This document shows, piece by piece, positions 1 to 9,280 of a DNA stretch of 36,416 bases. Position 1 is the first letter of the stretch; each line of letters opens with the position of its first letter. The stretch comes from an uncultured Bacteroides sp. (GTDB taxonomy: Bacteria; Bacteroidota; Bacteroidia; Bacteroidales; Bacteroidaceae), in assembly GCA_944322355.1 (NCBI GenBank), contig CALUOT010000028.1, forward strand, positions 1 to 36,416, written 5' to 3'. The position numbers were made by a program, and so were the translations under genes. Below the pieces are notes generated by a model. The model saw only the letters and a list, made by a program, of their open reading frames with translations. It was not told the DNA's origin and searched no databases.

Positions 1-136
1 GAGCAAACCTCAGAGGGGTTGCAGACAAGAAGTTTTTCTTATTCCGTATCGCAAACCTATATGCCTATCCCCACTAAAAATCTACTGAGCCGAAAAGAGC
101 AGGATGCAAGGTCAAGTCATGCGTGGGTAAGGATGT
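1..136. other. Window edge, no gene seen
   Basis: No convincing reading frame, promoter or hairpin is visible in this stretch downstream of the regulator gene. It is probably the 3' flank of that gene or the spacer to a neighbour outside the window. Confidence 0.4.
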
Positions 137-3100
137 TTATCCCACAAAGTCTTTAGGGAGCATTCCGAACTGTTTTAAGAAGCATTTGGCAAAGTAAGAT
201 GGTGAGTTGAAACCTACCGCATAGCATACTTCATTGATTTTACATTCTCCTTCTTTGAGCAGTTGGGCAGCCCGTTTCAGTCGTTCTATACGAAGGTATT
301 CATTGGGAGTCAAGTCAAGTACTCCTTTTATTTTTCGGTAGAAGTTGGAGCGGCTCATGTTCATGCTATCTGCCATGTCGTCCGTTGTAAACTCAGAGTT
401 ACTTAGGTTGGCTAAGATGATTTCGTTTAGTCTTTTAATGAATTCTTCGTCTGCTTTAGTCAAGGCCATTGTGTTTACTGCCACAAAAGGAGACTTGGCG
501 AATGTCTGGCGCAGTTTCTCCCGATTGTTGATCTGGTTGGCTATGACTGCTAATAAATATTCAGTAGAAAAGGGCTTTTCAATGTACGCATCGGCTCCTA
601 ATTCTAATCCTTCTATTTTGGACTGCATGTTGGTTTTGGCTGTTAACAGGATGACGGGGATATGGCTGTAGTTTAAGTCACCTTTGATGGTTTTACATAG
701 TTCAAAGCCGTCCATAACAGGCATCATCACATCGCTGACCACCAAGTTTACGAAATTCTTGTCTATGATTTGTAGTGCTTCTGCACCATTGTTGGCTGTC
801 AACACTTCGTAATCCGGAGACAATTGGCGGGCGATGAATGAAAGCATGCTTGCATTATCTTCTACAACGAGTACCATCCATTTGGATTTCTTGTTTTCAT
901 CCGGTTCGACGGACATGCTTCCCGATTTGGCAGAAGGTTCGCTTTCCGATGGGAGTACAATGGTAGAAGCTTGTCTGACGGGTAGAGTCAGACAAAATTC
1001 GTTGACATCTTTCCGGTCGGACATGACTAATTTCCCTTCATGTAATTCTGCCAACGAGCGCGAAAGGGCCAATCCGATGCCCGTACCGGTTGTTGTCACT
1101 TGGGTGTCCTCCTGCCCGTTGAATCGTACGAAAGGCTTAAAGATTTCTTCTCTCATGGCAGGTGGAATTACCGGACCGTCGTTGACTGTGCAAACGCGGA
1201 ATGTATGGGGTACTTCTTCTGTTTGTTCCGTTTGCAAAGTGACGTGGACGTATGTGGCGGCATATTTCACGGCGTTGTTCAGCAAGTTGCTGATAATCTT
1301 GGTGAAGGCCTCTTTGTTTACATGAGCATGAAAATTGGGAACTGAAAGTTCCAACGTGAATTCCAATCCTTTTTGGCGGGCAGTGGAAGTAAACCGTAAA
1401 TGGGTCTCGCGTAAGATTTCTGTAATGTCGCATTCGGTGAAATTCAGGCGATAGCCTTGGCTTTCTGCTTTTCTGAAGTCCAGTAACTGGTTGGTCAGGT
1501 TAAGCAGTCTCTCCGTATTCTGTTGCATGATGTGCAAGTCTTCGCGCGTTTCGGAATCAATACCGGCTTTTTGCAAGATGTTCTCCAACGGACCTTTGAT
1601 GAGCGTCAATGGAGTGCGGACTTCGTGGGCTACGTTGGTGAAGAAGTCGAATTTTGCCCGATAGATTTCCCGCTCTTTTTCCTGTTCGAACTTCTCCAGC
1701 TGTCTGCGATGGCGTCGGTAGCTGCGTTGTTTGAAGTACCAGTAAACATATAACGAGCATCCTATGACCAACAGGGCATAGATGCAGTAGGCCCATACGG
1801 AAAGATAGAACGGTGGCAGAATTTCTATATGGAGTTTCTTTTCTTTTTCATTCCAAAGTCCGTCGCTGTTGGAGCCTTTTACATGGAAGACATATTGTCC
1901 GTATGGCAAGTTGGAATAGCTAATCACAGGACTTTCGCCCATTAGAATCCATTTCTCGTCAAATCCTTCCAGCTTATACATGAGTTTGTTCATCCGTGGT
2001 GCCTGATAGCTCAATGCGGCAATGCGGAACGAGAACGAGTTCTGGTCGGCCTGTAAGGAGATTTTGTCGGCAAATGTGATGCTTTTCTCCAGCGGAGAAC
2101 CGTTGCCGGTAGGAACTTCTTTATTGAACAACATGAAATCGGTCACTACAACGGGTGGTAGATAATTGTTTTCTGCGAATTCTTCTGGTTTGAAGGCGAT
2201 AAAGCCATCTATACTGCCCAAATAAATGGTTCCCTCTTCGGATACGAAACTGGAGCGATAGTTGAACTGGTCGCCTAGCAGGCCGTTGGCGGTGGTATAT
2301 ACTTTCTTTACTTTTCTGGCGGAGGGGTCAAAACTAACCAGGCCGTTGTTGGTGGTTAGCCAGAACAGTCCGTCTTTATCTTCGGCTATCTGGTAAACAA
2401 CGTCGTTGGGAAGTCCGTCTTTAGAGTCATAGGAGATGAAGTCATTGGTTTGAGGGCGATATTGACAGAATCCTCCTCCTTGTGTGGTCAGCCACACTTG
2501 ATGGTGGGAATCTTCGAAGATGCTCAACACCTTGTCGTAGGGGAGGCTGTTTTCATTTTTTTCGTCATGGGTGTAGTTTTCCCAGCGTTTTTCGTTGACG
2601 TTGTAGCGATAGGCTCCATTAGCATAAGTGGCCAGCCACAGGTTGCCTTCATAATCTTCCTTGATGTCGTATACGAAACAGCCTTTCAGTTCCGGTATTT
2701 GTTCGAAGTCATCCGTCGGTTTGTGATAGCGGAGCAGCCCGAACATGGTACCCAAGTAGATTTCACCGGTTGTTGTCCGGCAGATGGCAAAGATGCTGTT
2801 GTCTATCAGGGAACGGGGAGACGATGTTTTCTGATAGGTCTTGATGACATTCCCGTTGCGGGTATCAATGATTTTCAACCCTTTGGAGAAAGTACCCACC
2901 CACAGCTGGTGATCCACCAGGCAAAGTCCGTGGATGTTAGTGAATCCAGTGCTGGGAGTAAAGAACGAAAATTCTTTGGTCTGTGGATTGAAGCGGTTTA
3001 GGCCTCCGTCTTCCGTTCCGATCCAGATGATGCCTTGACCGTCTTGGCAAAACTCACGGACACGTCTTCCGTGTAGGCCTTGATTGTCGGCTTTGGGATA

Positions 3101-4147
3101 ATATTTCTCGAAATAAGTGTACGGGCGCGGATAGTAGTTGATGCCACCGAAATAGGAACCTATCCAAATACCTCCTTCCCGGTCTTTGCAAAGTGAATAG
3201 ACCGCATTGTCAGAGAGTGAATAAGCATCATACAGCGAGTTACGCAGGTGGGTGTATTGGTTAGTGCGTACCTGATAGATGTAGATGCCATCTTCTGTCC
3301 CAACCCACAACTCATCGTCCGACACCATTAACAAGTCTCGGCAGTAGATGTCTTCTTCCTTTTCATTGGTCAATAAGATGGTGCGGAGCTTGCCCGAAGT
3401 CAGGTTGAGTTCCTGTACGCCCCGAGTAGAGCCTATGTACAGGCGGTTGTAGGCACCGGTTATCAGTTTGGTCACTACTTCATTGTCGAAGGCTTCCTTC
3501 CCTTCTGCGGATGTGTAGGGGTGAAGGGTGGTGAAGTCATCTTTCGAATAATACAATCCGTCTCCGTAGAAGCCAATCCAAATGGTCCCGCTATTGTCGA
3601 AGGCTAGTGACTCGACATTGGCCGAAATGCCGGCGGAATCGTTGGGATTGTAATTCTTCAATGTACGCTCAGTTAAGTCATAACAGAATATGCCTTGTTT
3701 CTCAACAGCTATCCATACGCGTCCTTTCGTATCGCCGGTGATGGTCGATACAGCATGTTCGATGGAAATCCCTTCCTGGCTGTTTTCTGCAAAGTGGCTG
3801 AATGTTTCTTTCTCCGGGTAGTAGATATACAAGCCTACGTCGGTGCCCACCCATATATGCCCGTCCCGGTCTTCATAAAGGGCGGTCACGAAGTTATTGC
3901 CTAAACTGCACTTTTCTTGGTCGTCGTATTTGAATTGGCGGAACGACAGACCATCGTACCGGTTAAGTCCATCCTTGGTTCCGAACCAGAGGAAGCCTTC
4001 CCGGTCTTGCAGGATGGCATTGACGGTGCTTTGGGAAAGGCCGTCCTGTACACTGAAGCTTTCGAAATAATAATGTCTGTTGATGGCTTGCGCGGTGTAT
4101 GGCAGGCTCATCCAACTCATCAGTATGAGGAATAAAATTTTTTTCAT
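137..4147 (-). CDS. Hybrid two-component system sensor kinase/response regulator (HTCS)
   Basis: One-component fusion of a sensor kinase and its response regulator, about 1336 residues. After a signal peptide (MKKILFLILM) come two-bladed-propeller repeats of the Reg_prop type (many WIGT/WVGT/LWF units, about residues 30-690), a Y_Y_Y domain and one membrane segment near residue 790. A HisKA domain follows (VAHEVRTPLTLI, phospho-His near 840), then an HATPase with N box (LLNNAVKYA) and G box (TGTGIGLA), a receiver with the phospho-acceptor Asp in VVSDVMMPVMDGFE near 1138, and an AraC-type HTH at the C-terminus. In this family the periplasmic propeller binds an oligosaccharide and the HTH switches on a polysaccharide utilization locus. 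No such locus follows here, so the target probably lies to the left. The start at 4147 is chosen because the TAnnTTTG box at 4182-4189 puts transcription start near 4175, just inside a longer frame that opens at 4177. All domains and key residues look intact. Confidence 0.95.
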   Translation of the reverse strand: MKKILFLILMSWMSLPYTAQAINRHYYFESFSVQDGLSQSTVNAILQDREGFLWFGTKDGLNRYDGLSFRQFKYDDQEKCSLGNNFVTALYEDRDGHIWVGTDVGLYIYYPEKETFSHFAENSQEGISIEHAVSTITGDTKGRVWIAVEKQGIFCYDLTERTLKNYNPNDSAGISANVESLAFDNSGTIWIGFYGDGLYYSKDDFTTLHPYTSAEGKEAFDNEVVTKLITGAYNRLYIGSTRGVQELNLTSGKLRTILLTNEKEEDIYCRDLLMVSDDELWVGTEDGIYIYQVRTNQYTHLRNSLYDAYSLSDNAVYSLCKDREGGIWIGSYFGGINYYPRPYTYFEKYYPKADNQGLHGRRVREFCQDGQGIIWIGTEDGGLNRFNPQTKEFSFFTPSTGFTNIHGLCLVDHQLWVGTFSKGLKIIDTRNGNVIKTYQKTSSPRSLIDNSIFAICRTTTGEIYLGTMFGLLRYHKPTDDFEQIPELKGCFVYDIKEDYEGNLWLATYANGAYRYNVNEKRWENYTHDEKNENSLPYDKVLSIFEDSHHQVWLTTQGGGFCQYRPQTNDFISYDSKDGLPNDVVYQIAEDKDGLFWLTTNNGLVSFDPSARKVKKVYTTANGLLGDQFNYRSSFVSEEGTIYLGSIDGFIAFKPEEFAENNYLPPVVVTDFMLFNKEVPTGNGSPLEKSITFADKISLQADQNSFSFRIAALSYQAPRMNKLMYKLEGFDEKWILMGESPVISYSNLPYGQYVFHVKGSNSDGLWNEKEKKLHIEILPPFYLSVWAYCIYALLVIGCSLYVYWYFKQRSYRRHRRQLEKFEQEKEREIYRAKFDFFTNVAHEVRTPLTLIKGPLENILQKAGIDSETREDLHIMQQNTERLLNLTNQLLDFRKAESQGYRLNFTECDITEILRETHLRFTSTARQKGLEFTLELSVPNFHAHVNKEAFTKIISNLLNNAVKYAATYVHVTLQTEQTEEVPHTFRVCTVNDGPVIPPAMREEIFKPFVRFNGQEDTQVTTTGTGIGLALSRSLAELHEGKLVMSDRKDVNEFCLTLPVRQASTIVLPSESEPSAKSGSMSVEPDENKKSKWMVLVVEDNASMLSFIARQLSPDYEVLTANNGAEALQIIDKNFVNLVVSDVMMPVMDGFELCKTIKGDLNYSHIPVILLTAKTNMQSKIEGLELGADAYIEKPFSTEYLLAVIANQINNREKLRQTFAKSPFVAVNTMALTKADEEFIKRLNEIILANLSNSEFTTDDMADSMNMSRSNFYRKIKGVLDLTPNEYLRIERLKRAAQLLKEGECKINEVCYAVGFNSPSYFAKCFLKQFGMLPKDFVG

Positions 4148-4181
4148 GGCACGTATGTTTGGGTCATCACAATTCATGCCT

Positions 4182-4189
4182 CAAAAATA
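4182..4189 (-). promoter_or_regulatory. -7 promoter box of the HTCS gene
   Basis: The minus strand reads TATTTTTG, matching the Bacteroides -7 consensus TAnnTTTG, 35 nt upstream of the chosen start codon. No clear -33 TTTG is seen. Confidence 0.55.
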
Positions 4190-4245
4190 CGATAAATTAC
4201 GGTGAATAGATGATATATCTGTCTCAATGAATGAAAATATCGTCT

Positions 4246-5343
4246 TTATCTGGATTCGGAAGCACCTTCCAGACGCTTCAGGTGGCAGAATAGCAATTCG
4301 CCTGCTTCGTTGTGCAGGTGCATGCCGTTTCCTTCGCAATAGCGGAAAAAAGAGCAGGAAGCGCATGCTCCTTTTTTCATCCACGAACGGTCACGGAAGG
4401 GTTGGAAACGGTTTTCCCACACTTCCATGAAGGAGTCTTGATAAATGTTGCCTTGGCTGTAGTTGGCCCGGATACTGGGACAGGCGGAGATGGAACCGTC
4501 GGCCAATACCGAAGCTACGCTGATTCCTGCATTGCAGGTATAGAAACTGTCGCGTACTTCTGTTTCATAACTGCCCAGAAAGCCTTCGCAGCCGTAGCTG
4601 GCATGTATTTTCCCTTCTTTGCGGGTGTGCTTGATGAATTCCATGACACCTGCAAAGTCTTTGTCGTCCAGTTGGAATTCGGGATAGCGGGCTGCACGCC
4701 CTACGGGAAAGATGGTGAACAACCGCCATTGGCGTACGCCTGCTTCGTAAAGAGAGTCTTTCAGCTTTTCCAGATACGGATAGTTCCGACGGTTGACGCA
4801 GGTCACTACGTCCCACACTAACTCGCGTTCATTGGCCAGCATGCGGATGGCATTCATGGCCCTGTCGTAGCTTTCGGGATGCCCGCGCAGCCAGTTGTGA
4901 TCTTCGGCAAAACCATCGAGGCTGACAGTTATGGCATGCAGACCGGCAGCCAATAGGCTTTGCAGGCGTTCGGCGGAAAGGTAGAGTCCGTTGGTCACCA
5001 TACCCCAAGGATAACCCCGACGGTAGAGGGCCAGCCCCACTTGTTCCAAGTCTTCCCGCACCAACGGTTCGCCACCTGTGATGATAATGTTCACTTCGTG
5101 CGGGTTGACGTGGGGTGTAATGCTGTCTACTACGCGCAGAAAATCTTCGGCAGGCATGTCCGGTGTGCCTGTGGTACTTTTGCAATCGCTTCCGCAATGT
5201 TTGCACCGGATGTTGCAGCGCAGTGTGCATTCCCAGAATAATTGCCTCAGCGGGTGCAACTTCTTCTGGTTGTTCCGTATGTGGCGGAACAATTCCAGTC
5301 CCAACCGCTTACGCAAGGAGATTTTGTCTGCGGGCGTACTCAT
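4246..5343 (-). CDS. Radical SAM/SPASM enzyme of the rSAM-lipoprotein pair
   Basis: Radical S-adenosylmethionine enzyme of about 365 residues. The CxxxCxxC cluster motif is CNIRCKHC (Cys43, 47, 50), followed by the GGEP motif (ITGGEPL) and strand motifs of the TIM barrel (VTNGLYL, ITVSLDG). The C-terminal part has a SPASM-like Cys set (CNAG, ISACPS, CASCSFFRYCEG, FCHLKRL) expected to hold auxiliary Fe-S clusters. The gene begins inside the stop codon of the upstream lipoprotein gene (ATGA overlap at 5340-5343), which fixes the start at MSTPADK and implies translational coupling. Known Bacteroidetes radical SAM enzymes paired with a small lipoprotein (TIGR04133 with TIGR04134, from memory) match this layout. 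The substrate is inferred to be the lipoprotein; the chemistry is unknown. Alternatives are a generic SPASM peptide-modifying or anaerobic sulfatase-maturase-like enzyme. Confidence 0.9.
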   Translation of the reverse strand: MSTPADKISLRKRLGLELFRHIRNNQKKLHPLRQLFWECTLRCNIRCKHCGSDCKSTTGTPDMPAEDFLRVVDSITPHVNPHEVNIIITGGEPLVREDLEQVGLALYRRGYPWGMVTNGLYLSAERLQSLLAAGLHAITVSLDGFAEDHNWLRGHPESYDRAMNAIRMLANERELVWDVVTCVNRRNYPYLEKLKDSLYEAGVRQWRLFTIFPVGRAARYPEFQLDDKDFAGVMEFIKHTRKEGKIHASYGCEGFLGSYETEVRDSFYTCNAGISVASVLADGSISACPSIRANYSQGNIYQDSFMEVWENRFQPFRDRSWMKKGACASCSFFRYCEGNGMHLHNEAGELLFCHLKRLEGASESR

Positions 5344-5807
5344 TCTTGCGATTTCTTCTCTAACTCGAAGTTCACTTCCTGGCTGTCGCTGCCTTGGTAC
5401 CAATGGCCATCTCCACCTTCAGGATTCATCGTTACTTCCGTGGAATCGGCTTGGTAAGTGCCGGAAGGATCTTGGCATACGATGCGGAAGCCATCCTGAG
5501 GAAAGTTGCTGTATTCGTATTGATAGGCTCCTTCACTGTCCGTGCGGAGGGTGTCATATACTGCCGAAGGATTCACTTCTTTCCCATCCATGGGCTTCAT
5601 GATGACATGGACATTTCCTATCGCCTCCTGCGTTTCTTTGTTCACCACTTTGCCTTTAATTTCATAGTCGGCATGAGGCATGCCGTACTCTACGGGTGTA
5701 TCTCCTCCTATGGAATCACAGGCTGTGAACCCTAACAATGCCAATGCGCCGGATAACAGACCGTTGCATGTCCGCAGCCAACGGACTTTTTGTTTTCTTG
5801 TTTTCAT
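5340..5807 (-). CDS. Putative lipoprotein, likely substrate/partner of the radical SAM enzyme
   Basis: A 155-residue protein with a basic N-terminus, hydrophobic segment and lipobox-like end (LLGFTAC, Cys near residue 30), so probably exported and lipid-anchored. The mature part has a motif EYGMPHADYEIKG, followed by a carboxypeptidase-regulatory/Ig-like beta domain (GKVVNKETQEAIGNVHV) and acidic C-terminal sequence. It overlaps the radical SAM gene by 4 bases and lies 45 bp downstream of the acyl-CoA ligase gene, so the three may be co-transcribed. This size, lipobox and partner fit the radical SAM-associated lipoprotein family (TIGR04134). Function is unknown. The conserved EYGMPHADY segment is a reasonable candidate for the modified site, but that is inference. 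Confidence 0.85.
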   Translation of the reverse strand: MKTRKQKVRWLRTCNGLLSGALALLGFTACDSIGGDTPVEYGMPHADYEIKGKVVNKETQEAIGNVHVIMKPMDGKEVNPSAVYDTLRTDSEGAYQYEYSNFPQDGFRIVCQDPSGTYQADSTEVTMNPEGGDGHWYQGSDSQEVNFELEKKSQE

Positions 5808-5852
5808 TGCCTTAGTTGTTTTTAGGTTTATATTTTATAAATACAAGAAAGT

Positions 5853-7937
5853 TTATTCTACTGCATCGTTTTTCTTGTTTTTTTCTATCCGGATGCGTGC
5901 ATCTACGGCAATTACCTGTTTTTCTGTCGCCAACAGGGGGTTGATGTCCATCTCTTTGATTTCGGTGGCAAAACGGAGCAGGGTGGACAGGCGGACAATG
6001 ATTTCGGCAAACCGGTCTTCGTTGACGCCTTTCTGGCCGCGTGTACCTTTGATAATCTTGTAAGCACGGAGGGAGCGTATCATGGAGTAGGCTTCTTCGT
6101 AGGACAGTGGGGCGAGGCCGGACGACACGTCTTTCAGCACTTCCACGAAGATGCCTCCCAGGCCACAGAGTACGACGTGACCGAATTTCTCTTCATACTT
6201 GGCACCGATAAATAGTTCCGTACCTTTCAGCATGGGTTGTATCATGATGGCGGTAGCTTCGGGAATTTGCATCATGCGGTCGAACTCCAGAGCTAGGTGT
6301 TGTTCACTCTTGATGTTCAGTACCACGCCGCCTACGTCTGACTTGTGTACAGGGCCTACCACCTTGGCTACCACCGGGAAACCGGTACGTCGGGCAAAGG
6401 CCAGTACCTCTTCCTTCTTGGGCGAAACGAATTCGTCTACCAACGGGATGCCTGCCGAGCGTAACAGAGCCTGTACCTGATGAGGGGGAATATAGCCGTC
6501 TTCGGGGATGGAATCGATGATGCGACGGATACGCGGCACGTCCACGCCGAACAGTTCTATTTCGTTGGCGGCAGGGCGGGGAACATTCATGATGCGTGTC
6601 AGCATGGTGCCCAGTGTCACTTCGTCGGCAAAGTTCACGTGGCCTTTCTTCAGGAAGTCGGCCACTTCTGCTCCGGCGGTGTTGATGGAGGGCAGGATGG
6701 GGAAGATGGGTTTACTGCATTTCTGCATCTGCTCGTGCAACACGTCGTACATTTCGAACATCGTCACCAGTCCCGGTGTACCGAAGATGGCCATCACGGC
6801 ATCGATGTTATCGAATTTCTCTTCACAATACTCCAGGCAGAGGCGCAGGTGTTCCGGCGTGCCCGTAGCCAGGATGTCGATGGGGTTTCCGGTGGAAGCA
6901 CCCGGATAGAGTTGGCTCTTCAGTTCGTCGGCCAGCGGACCTTCCAGCTTGGGCACACATAAGCCGCCTTTGCTCAGTGCATCGGTCAGCATCACACCCG
7001 GCCCTCCGGCATGGGTCACGATGGCAAAGTTGCGTCCCTTTAGTTCGGGCAAGGTGAAGATGCAACCTACAGTGGTCAGTTCCTCGCGTGAGTAGCAACG
7101 TACGATGCCTGCTTTGCGGAAGAGGGCTTCCACAGCCGAGTCGCTGCTGGCAATGGCTCCCGTGTGTGAACTGGCAGCCCGGCTTCCGCTCTCGCTGCTT
7201 CCGCTCTTGATAGCGGCTATCTTGCAGCCCTTTTTGATGAGCGACGAGGCATGGAACAGCAGCCGGTCGGGGTCGCCGATGCTTTCGATGTAGAGTAATT
7301 TAATTTTGGAATCATGTTCCGGGTCAAAGTTTTCGTCCATGTATTGCAACACATCTTCCACCCCAATCTGCCGGGCATTTCCTACGGACCATACGGAGTT
7401 GAAAGGCAATCCCTTGGTCACGGCGCTTTCCAGGATGAACACCGCCGTGGCACCCGAACTCGAAATGAGGTCTACGCCTTGTGGATGCAGTTGAGGGATG
7501 GGTTGGCTGAATACGCTATGATGCCAGGCATTCATGAAGCCGATGCAGTTGGGACCGATGAGCGAAGCTCCGTGTCGGTTCACGGTTTCCAATATCTGTT
7601 CTTCCAGCAAAGCGCCTGCATGGGTTTCTTCTCCGAATCCGGCCGAAAGGATGATGAAAGCCTTTACGTCCTTTTCGGTAGCCAGCACTTCGACGGCATC
7701 GGGGCATAGCTTGGCAGGGATGGCCAGTATTGCCAAGTCGGTCGGGGGCACGTCGTGTACGTCGGCATAAGCTTTTACGCCTTGCACTTCGGTCTCTTTC
7801 GGATTCACCGCCCGCAATTCGCCGGCATAGTTGCCGCTCATCAGGTTCTTCAGGATGGCTCCGCCGGGTTTATGTACATTGTTGGACGCACCTACTATCA
7901 CGATGCTTTTCGGGTGTAGCAATTGGTTGTTGATCAT
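5853..7937 (-). CDS. Acyl-CoA/acetyl-CoA synthetase, ADP-forming, fused subunits
   Basis: A 694-residue NDP-forming acyl-CoA synthetase that interconverts acyl-CoA, ADP and phosphate with carboxylate, CoA and ATP. The N-terminal CoA-binding Rossmann domain is clear (IVIVGASNN, AVNPK). The ligase-CoA domain carries the phospho-His in SSHTGAIA (His258). An ATP-grasp domain fills the C-terminal third (GFPVVAKVVGP, HKSDVGGVVLNI, ending EMDINPLLA). Alpha and beta parts are fused in one chain, as in many bacteria and protists. In a fermenter this enzyme would conserve energy from acetyl-CoA or branched-chain/aryl acyl-CoA; the exact substrate cannot be read from sequence. A TATATTTG box lies 34 nt upstream. 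The rSAM-lipoprotein pair follows after 45 bp. No frameshifts seen. Confidence 0.92.
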   Translation of the reverse strand: MINNQLLHPKSIVIVGASNNVHKPGGAILKNLMSGNYAGELRAVNPKETEVQGVKAYADVHDVPPTDLAILAIPAKLCPDAVEVLATEKDVKAFIILSAGFGEETHAGALLEEQILETVNRHGASLIGPNCIGFMNAWHHSVFSQPIPQLHPQGVDLISSSGATAVFILESAVTKGLPFNSVWSVGNARQIGVEDVLQYMDENFDPEHDSKIKLLYIESIGDPDRLLFHASSLIKKGCKIAAIKSGSSESGSRAASSHTGAIASSDSAVEALFRKAGIVRCYSREELTTVGCIFTLPELKGRNFAIVTHAGGPGVMLTDALSKGGLCVPKLEGPLADELKSQLYPGASTGNPIDILATGTPEHLRLCLEYCEEKFDNIDAVMAIFGTPGLVTMFEMYDVLHEQMQKCSKPIFPILPSINTAGAEVADFLKKGHVNFADEVTLGTMLTRIMNVPRPAANEIELFGVDVPRIRRIIDSIPEDGYIPPHQVQALLRSAGIPLVDEFVSPKKEEVLAFARRTGFPVVAKVVGPVHKSDVGGVVLNIKSEQHLALEFDRMMQIPEATAIMIQPMLKGTELFIGAKYEEKFGHVVLCGLGGIFVEVLKDVSSGLAPLSYEEAYSMIRSLRAYKIIKGTRGQKGVNEDRFAEIIVRLSTLLRFATEIKEMDINPLLATEKQVIAVDARIRIEKNKKNDAVE

Positions 7938-7970
7938 GGTCGTATGGTTTTATGTCTTTTAATTACTGCA

Positions 7971-7978
7971 CAAATATA
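7971..7978 (-). promoter_or_regulatory. -7 promoter box of the ADP-forming ligase gene
   Basis: The minus strand reads TATATTTG (TAnnTTTG), with a near -33 match CTTG (minus strand, 8002-7999) 20 nt away. It probably drives the ligase, and perhaps the lipoprotein and radical SAM genes after it. Confidence 0.6.
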
Positions 7979-7994
7979 CTCTTTTTATACATAC

Positions 7995-9053
7995 TTACCA
8001 AGGTTTTTCCGTTTCTTCTATAATCCCTCCTCCCAGCAATAATCCCTCCGGGTCGTAGAAGACGGCCGCCTGTCCCGGAGCGATGGCTTCCAAGGGCTCG
8101 AGCAGGGAGACGTGCAGGTAGCCATGGGCTTCCGGCCTCACTCGGCAACGGTTGGCTTGTTTCCGGTAGCGTATCTTGACTATGATTTCCTCGGCTTCGC
8201 AGACTCGTTGGAGGTCGATTAAGTTCCAGTGGGAAAGCCTCATTTCGGTCTGGTAGAGCGAAGCCAGTGGGGCCAGTATCACTTCGTTGCTTTCCCGGTG
8301 TATTGCTTTCACGTAGACCGGCCGGTTCAGCTGAATGCCCAGACCGCGCCGTTGGCCGATGGTATAGAAGGGATAGCCTTCATGCCATCCCAAGCAATTT
8401 CCTGTTTCATCGAGGAACCTTCCCCTTCCGGGTAGTTTTTCCGGCGGAACTTCCCGCCGTAGAAACGAACGGTAGTCCATCGGACAGAAGCAGACGCCCA
8501 AGCTATCTCGTTTGGTGGCCATCCGGTGGAATCCGCGCGTGGCGGCATAAGCCCGTGCTTCCGCTTTCGTCAGGTTGCCCATGGGTAGCAGCATACGTGC
8601 CAGGATGTCCTGTGGCAAGCCCCAGAGGAAGAAAGATTGGTCTTTTTCGGCATCGGCGGCAGGAGCGATGTAATAGCATCCATCCCGGCAGACCTTGCGT
8701 ACATAATGGCCGGTAGCGAGGTGGAATATCCCCATTTCATCGGCCAACCTGGCCAATAGCGGCCATTTCAGTTCATTGTTGCACAGGGTGCAGGGTACGG
8801 GCGTACGGGCACTTAGGTATTCGTCTGTGAAATAGCGGATGATGCGTTCGCGGAAGGCAGTGCGGGCGTCATACACCCGATGGGGAATCCCCAGTCGGTC
8901 GGCCAGTTCGCGGGCTTCTTCCACGGCTCCTCCTTCCTCGTCAAGGAAACGAAAGGTCACGCCCGTCACTTCATAGCCGGCTTCCTGCAATCGCATAGCC
9001 GCTACGGAACTGTCTGTTCCGCCGCTCATGCCCAGCAACACTTGTTCTTTCAT
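7995..9053 (-). CDS. mnmA: tRNA-specific 2-thiouridylase MnmA
   Basis: A 352-residue enzyme that thiolates C2 of wobble uridine 34 in Lys, Glu and Gln tRNAs, using ATP and a persulfide carrier. The PP-loop is SGGTDSS (residues 10-16); most homologues have SGGVDSS. The catalytic Cys is in CNNELKW (Cys91) and the partner Cys in GVCFCP (Cys188). The TIGQRRGLG motif of the central domain and a C-terminal beta-barrel (VRPEAHG to [10 protein letters not shown]) are present. The start is set at MKEQVLLG because the -7 box at 9081-9088 leaves no room for the upstream extension of the frame. Bacteroides genomes usually carry more than one mnmA paralogue, so this may be one of several. Confidence 0.93.
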   Translation of the reverse strand: MKEQVLLGMSGGTDSSVAAMRLQEAGYEVTGVTFRFLDEEGGAVEEARELADRLGIPHRVYDARTAFRERIIRYFTDEYLSARTPVPCTLCNNELKWPLLARLADEMGIFHLATGHYVRKVCRDGCYYIAPAADAEKDQSFFLWGLPQDILARMLLPMGNLTKAEARAYAATRGFHRMATKRDSLGVCFCPMDYRSFLRREVPPEKLPGRGRFLDETGNCLGWHEGYPFYTIGQRRGLGIQLNRPVYVKAIHRESNEVILAPLASLYQTEMRLSHWNLIDLQRVCEAEEIIVKIRYRKQANRCRVRPEAHGYLHVSLLEPLEAIAPGQAAVFYDPEGLLLGGGIIEETEKPW

Positions 9054-9080
9054 CCGTTGTTTCTGCTTTTTGTCCGCCTG

Positions 9081-9088
9081 CAAAGATA
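9081..9088 (-). promoter_or_regulatory. -7 promoter box of mnmA
   Basis: The minus strand reads TATCTTTG, 28 nt upstream of the mnmA start codon. It decides the start site. Confidence 0.6.
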
Positions 9089-9121
9089 CAAACATTCCCG
9101 CCCATACGATGTAAGGACTGG

Positions 9122-9158
9122 AAACAAAGTATGTTTTAAGGGAAAACATACTTTGTTT
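9122..9158. repeat. Perfect 16-bp inverted repeat upstream of mnmA
   Basis: Arms 9122-9137 (AAACAAAGTATGTTTT) and 9143-9158 are exact reverse complements around a 5-nt AAGGG loop. It lies about 35 bp upstream of the mnmA -7 box and downstream of the broken toxin gene. It is AT-rich without a U-tract, so it is more likely an operator or weak hairpin than an intrinsic terminator. Confidence 0.7.
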
Positions 9159-9212
9159 TCTGGCAAAAGATAGGATGTTATTTCAAGTAAAAGATAGTCA
9201 TATTTTTGCAAA

Positions 9213-9249
9213 TTCGGTAATTTGGCGCAGAAATGTTCGGTAATTTGGC
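9213..9249. repeat. Two direct 14-bp repeats, 23-bp period
   Basis: TTCGGTAATTTGGC occurs at 9213-9226 and again at 9236-9249, 23 bp apart, just past the end of the broken toxin gene. The spacing resembles that of the longer intergenic arrays elsewhere in the window, but only two copies are present. Confidence 0.6.
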
Positions 9250-9280
9250 ATCGGTATAGTTTTAAATCATATTCCTCTTG

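Noticed and set aside
2450-3001. 183-codon plus-strand ORF inside the HTCS gene
   Set aside because: It is antisense to the clearly coding propeller repeats and has no start signals or motifs.
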